From the NCBI GenBank assembly GCA_038750655.1, contig JBCDGZ010000009.1:22078-86077 (forward strand): a DNA stretch of 64,000 bases, in the 5' to 3' direction. Positions within the stretch are counted from its first letter, which is position 1, and each line of letters starts with the position of its first letter. Under the pieces are notes generated by a model. The model did not search any database. It saw only the letters and a program-made list of their open reading frames with translations, and had not been told where the DNA came from. This document shows positions 63,870 through 64,000 of the stretch, piece by piece. A program made the translations under genes and the position numbers. Source of the DNA: JBCDGZ01 sp038750655 (GTDB taxonomy: Bacteria > Bacteroidota > Bacteroidia > Chitinophagales > Saprospiraceae).

Positions 63870-64000
63870 ATCTTTATTATTTTAGTTTTTGCTTTATATT
63901 TATGAATAACAACGAGTGTAAACCATTATTATTTCACAACCAAATTAAACGCATTAAAGAACCTGTTGTATAAATTGAAGGTACTAATAATTGATAAAAA

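Noticed and set aside
1..64000. tRNA, rRNA, transposase, integrase
   Set aside because: None could be recognised by reading; a tRNAscan/Rfam and ISfinder search would be decisive.

Overview
The window looks like chromosome of a gliding or marine Bacteroidetes bacterium, most likely a Saprospiraceae/Lewinella-like organism. The support is at least five proteins with type IX secretion (T9SS) C-terminal sorting domains, a SprB-repeat adhesin, Bacteroidetes-type lipoproteins, a LuxR-tailed Y_Y_Y sensor regulator, a LytTR regulator and a 'grasp-with-spasm' peptide-maturation pair. No rRNA, tRNA, CRISPR array, transposase or phage integrase was recognised. Placement below the phylum is inference.

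Region 1 (1-12.1 kb, minus strand): an AT-rich secreted subtilase, cut by the window edge, lies directly downstream of a compact extracellular contractile injection system (eCIS, Afp/PVC/AlgoCIS-like) operon. Order of transcription: sheath, tube, gp26-like hub chaperone, a proline-rich protein of unknown role, DUF4255 cap protein, AAA+ ATPase, a small protein, an Afp7-like tube/adaptor protein, a LysM protein and a gp27-like hub. Spike/PAAR, gp25-like, wedge (Afp11/12-like) and tape-measure genes are not in the window. The operon is either split or broken where the subtilase begins.

Region 2 (12.3-32.5 kb): a giant SprB-repeat T9SS adhesin with an internal ~707 bp super-repeat; two further T9SS proteins (one with a parallel beta-helix); a protein with a lumazine-binding-like tail; a small pectin/rhamnoside group (GH106-like lipoprotein divergent from a GH28-like enzyme, followed by an unknown lipoprotein); a membrane pentapeptide-repeat protein; a stand-alone LytTR regulator; and a Tat-exported Gfo/Idh/MocA oxidoreductase.

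Region 3 (32.5-48.2 kb): a beta-1,3-glucan (laminarin-type) utilisation locus. A divergently transcribed sensor/LuxR regulator faces genes for a clan-A glycosidase fused to a probable outer-membrane barrel, a multi-module carbohydrate-binding lipoprotein, a GH16 laminarinase, a GH30 glucosidase, a GPH/MFS sugar transporter and two GH17 enzymes without signal peptides. There is no SusC/SusD pair. The inferred route is surface capture and GH16/GH30 cleavage, passage across the outer membrane, MFS import, and cytoplasmic GH17 cleavage. A ferritin-like DUF892 gene follows on the other strand.

Region 4 (48.9-63.9 kb, minus strand): a candidate ribosomal peptide (graspetide-type) cluster. It has an HTH regulator, a 68-aa precursor with a double-Gly leader, an intercistronic stem-loop, an OmpA-domain protein fused to a Tiki/ChaN/erythromycin-esterase-like domain, an ATP-grasp ligase, a 72-aa unknown protein and a SPASM protein lacking the radical-SAM cysteine motif. 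Two very large T9SS proteins follow in the same direction, an L-domain repeat protein and a VCBS/FG-GAP protein. They share a homologous C-terminal region and a 34 bp upstream element.
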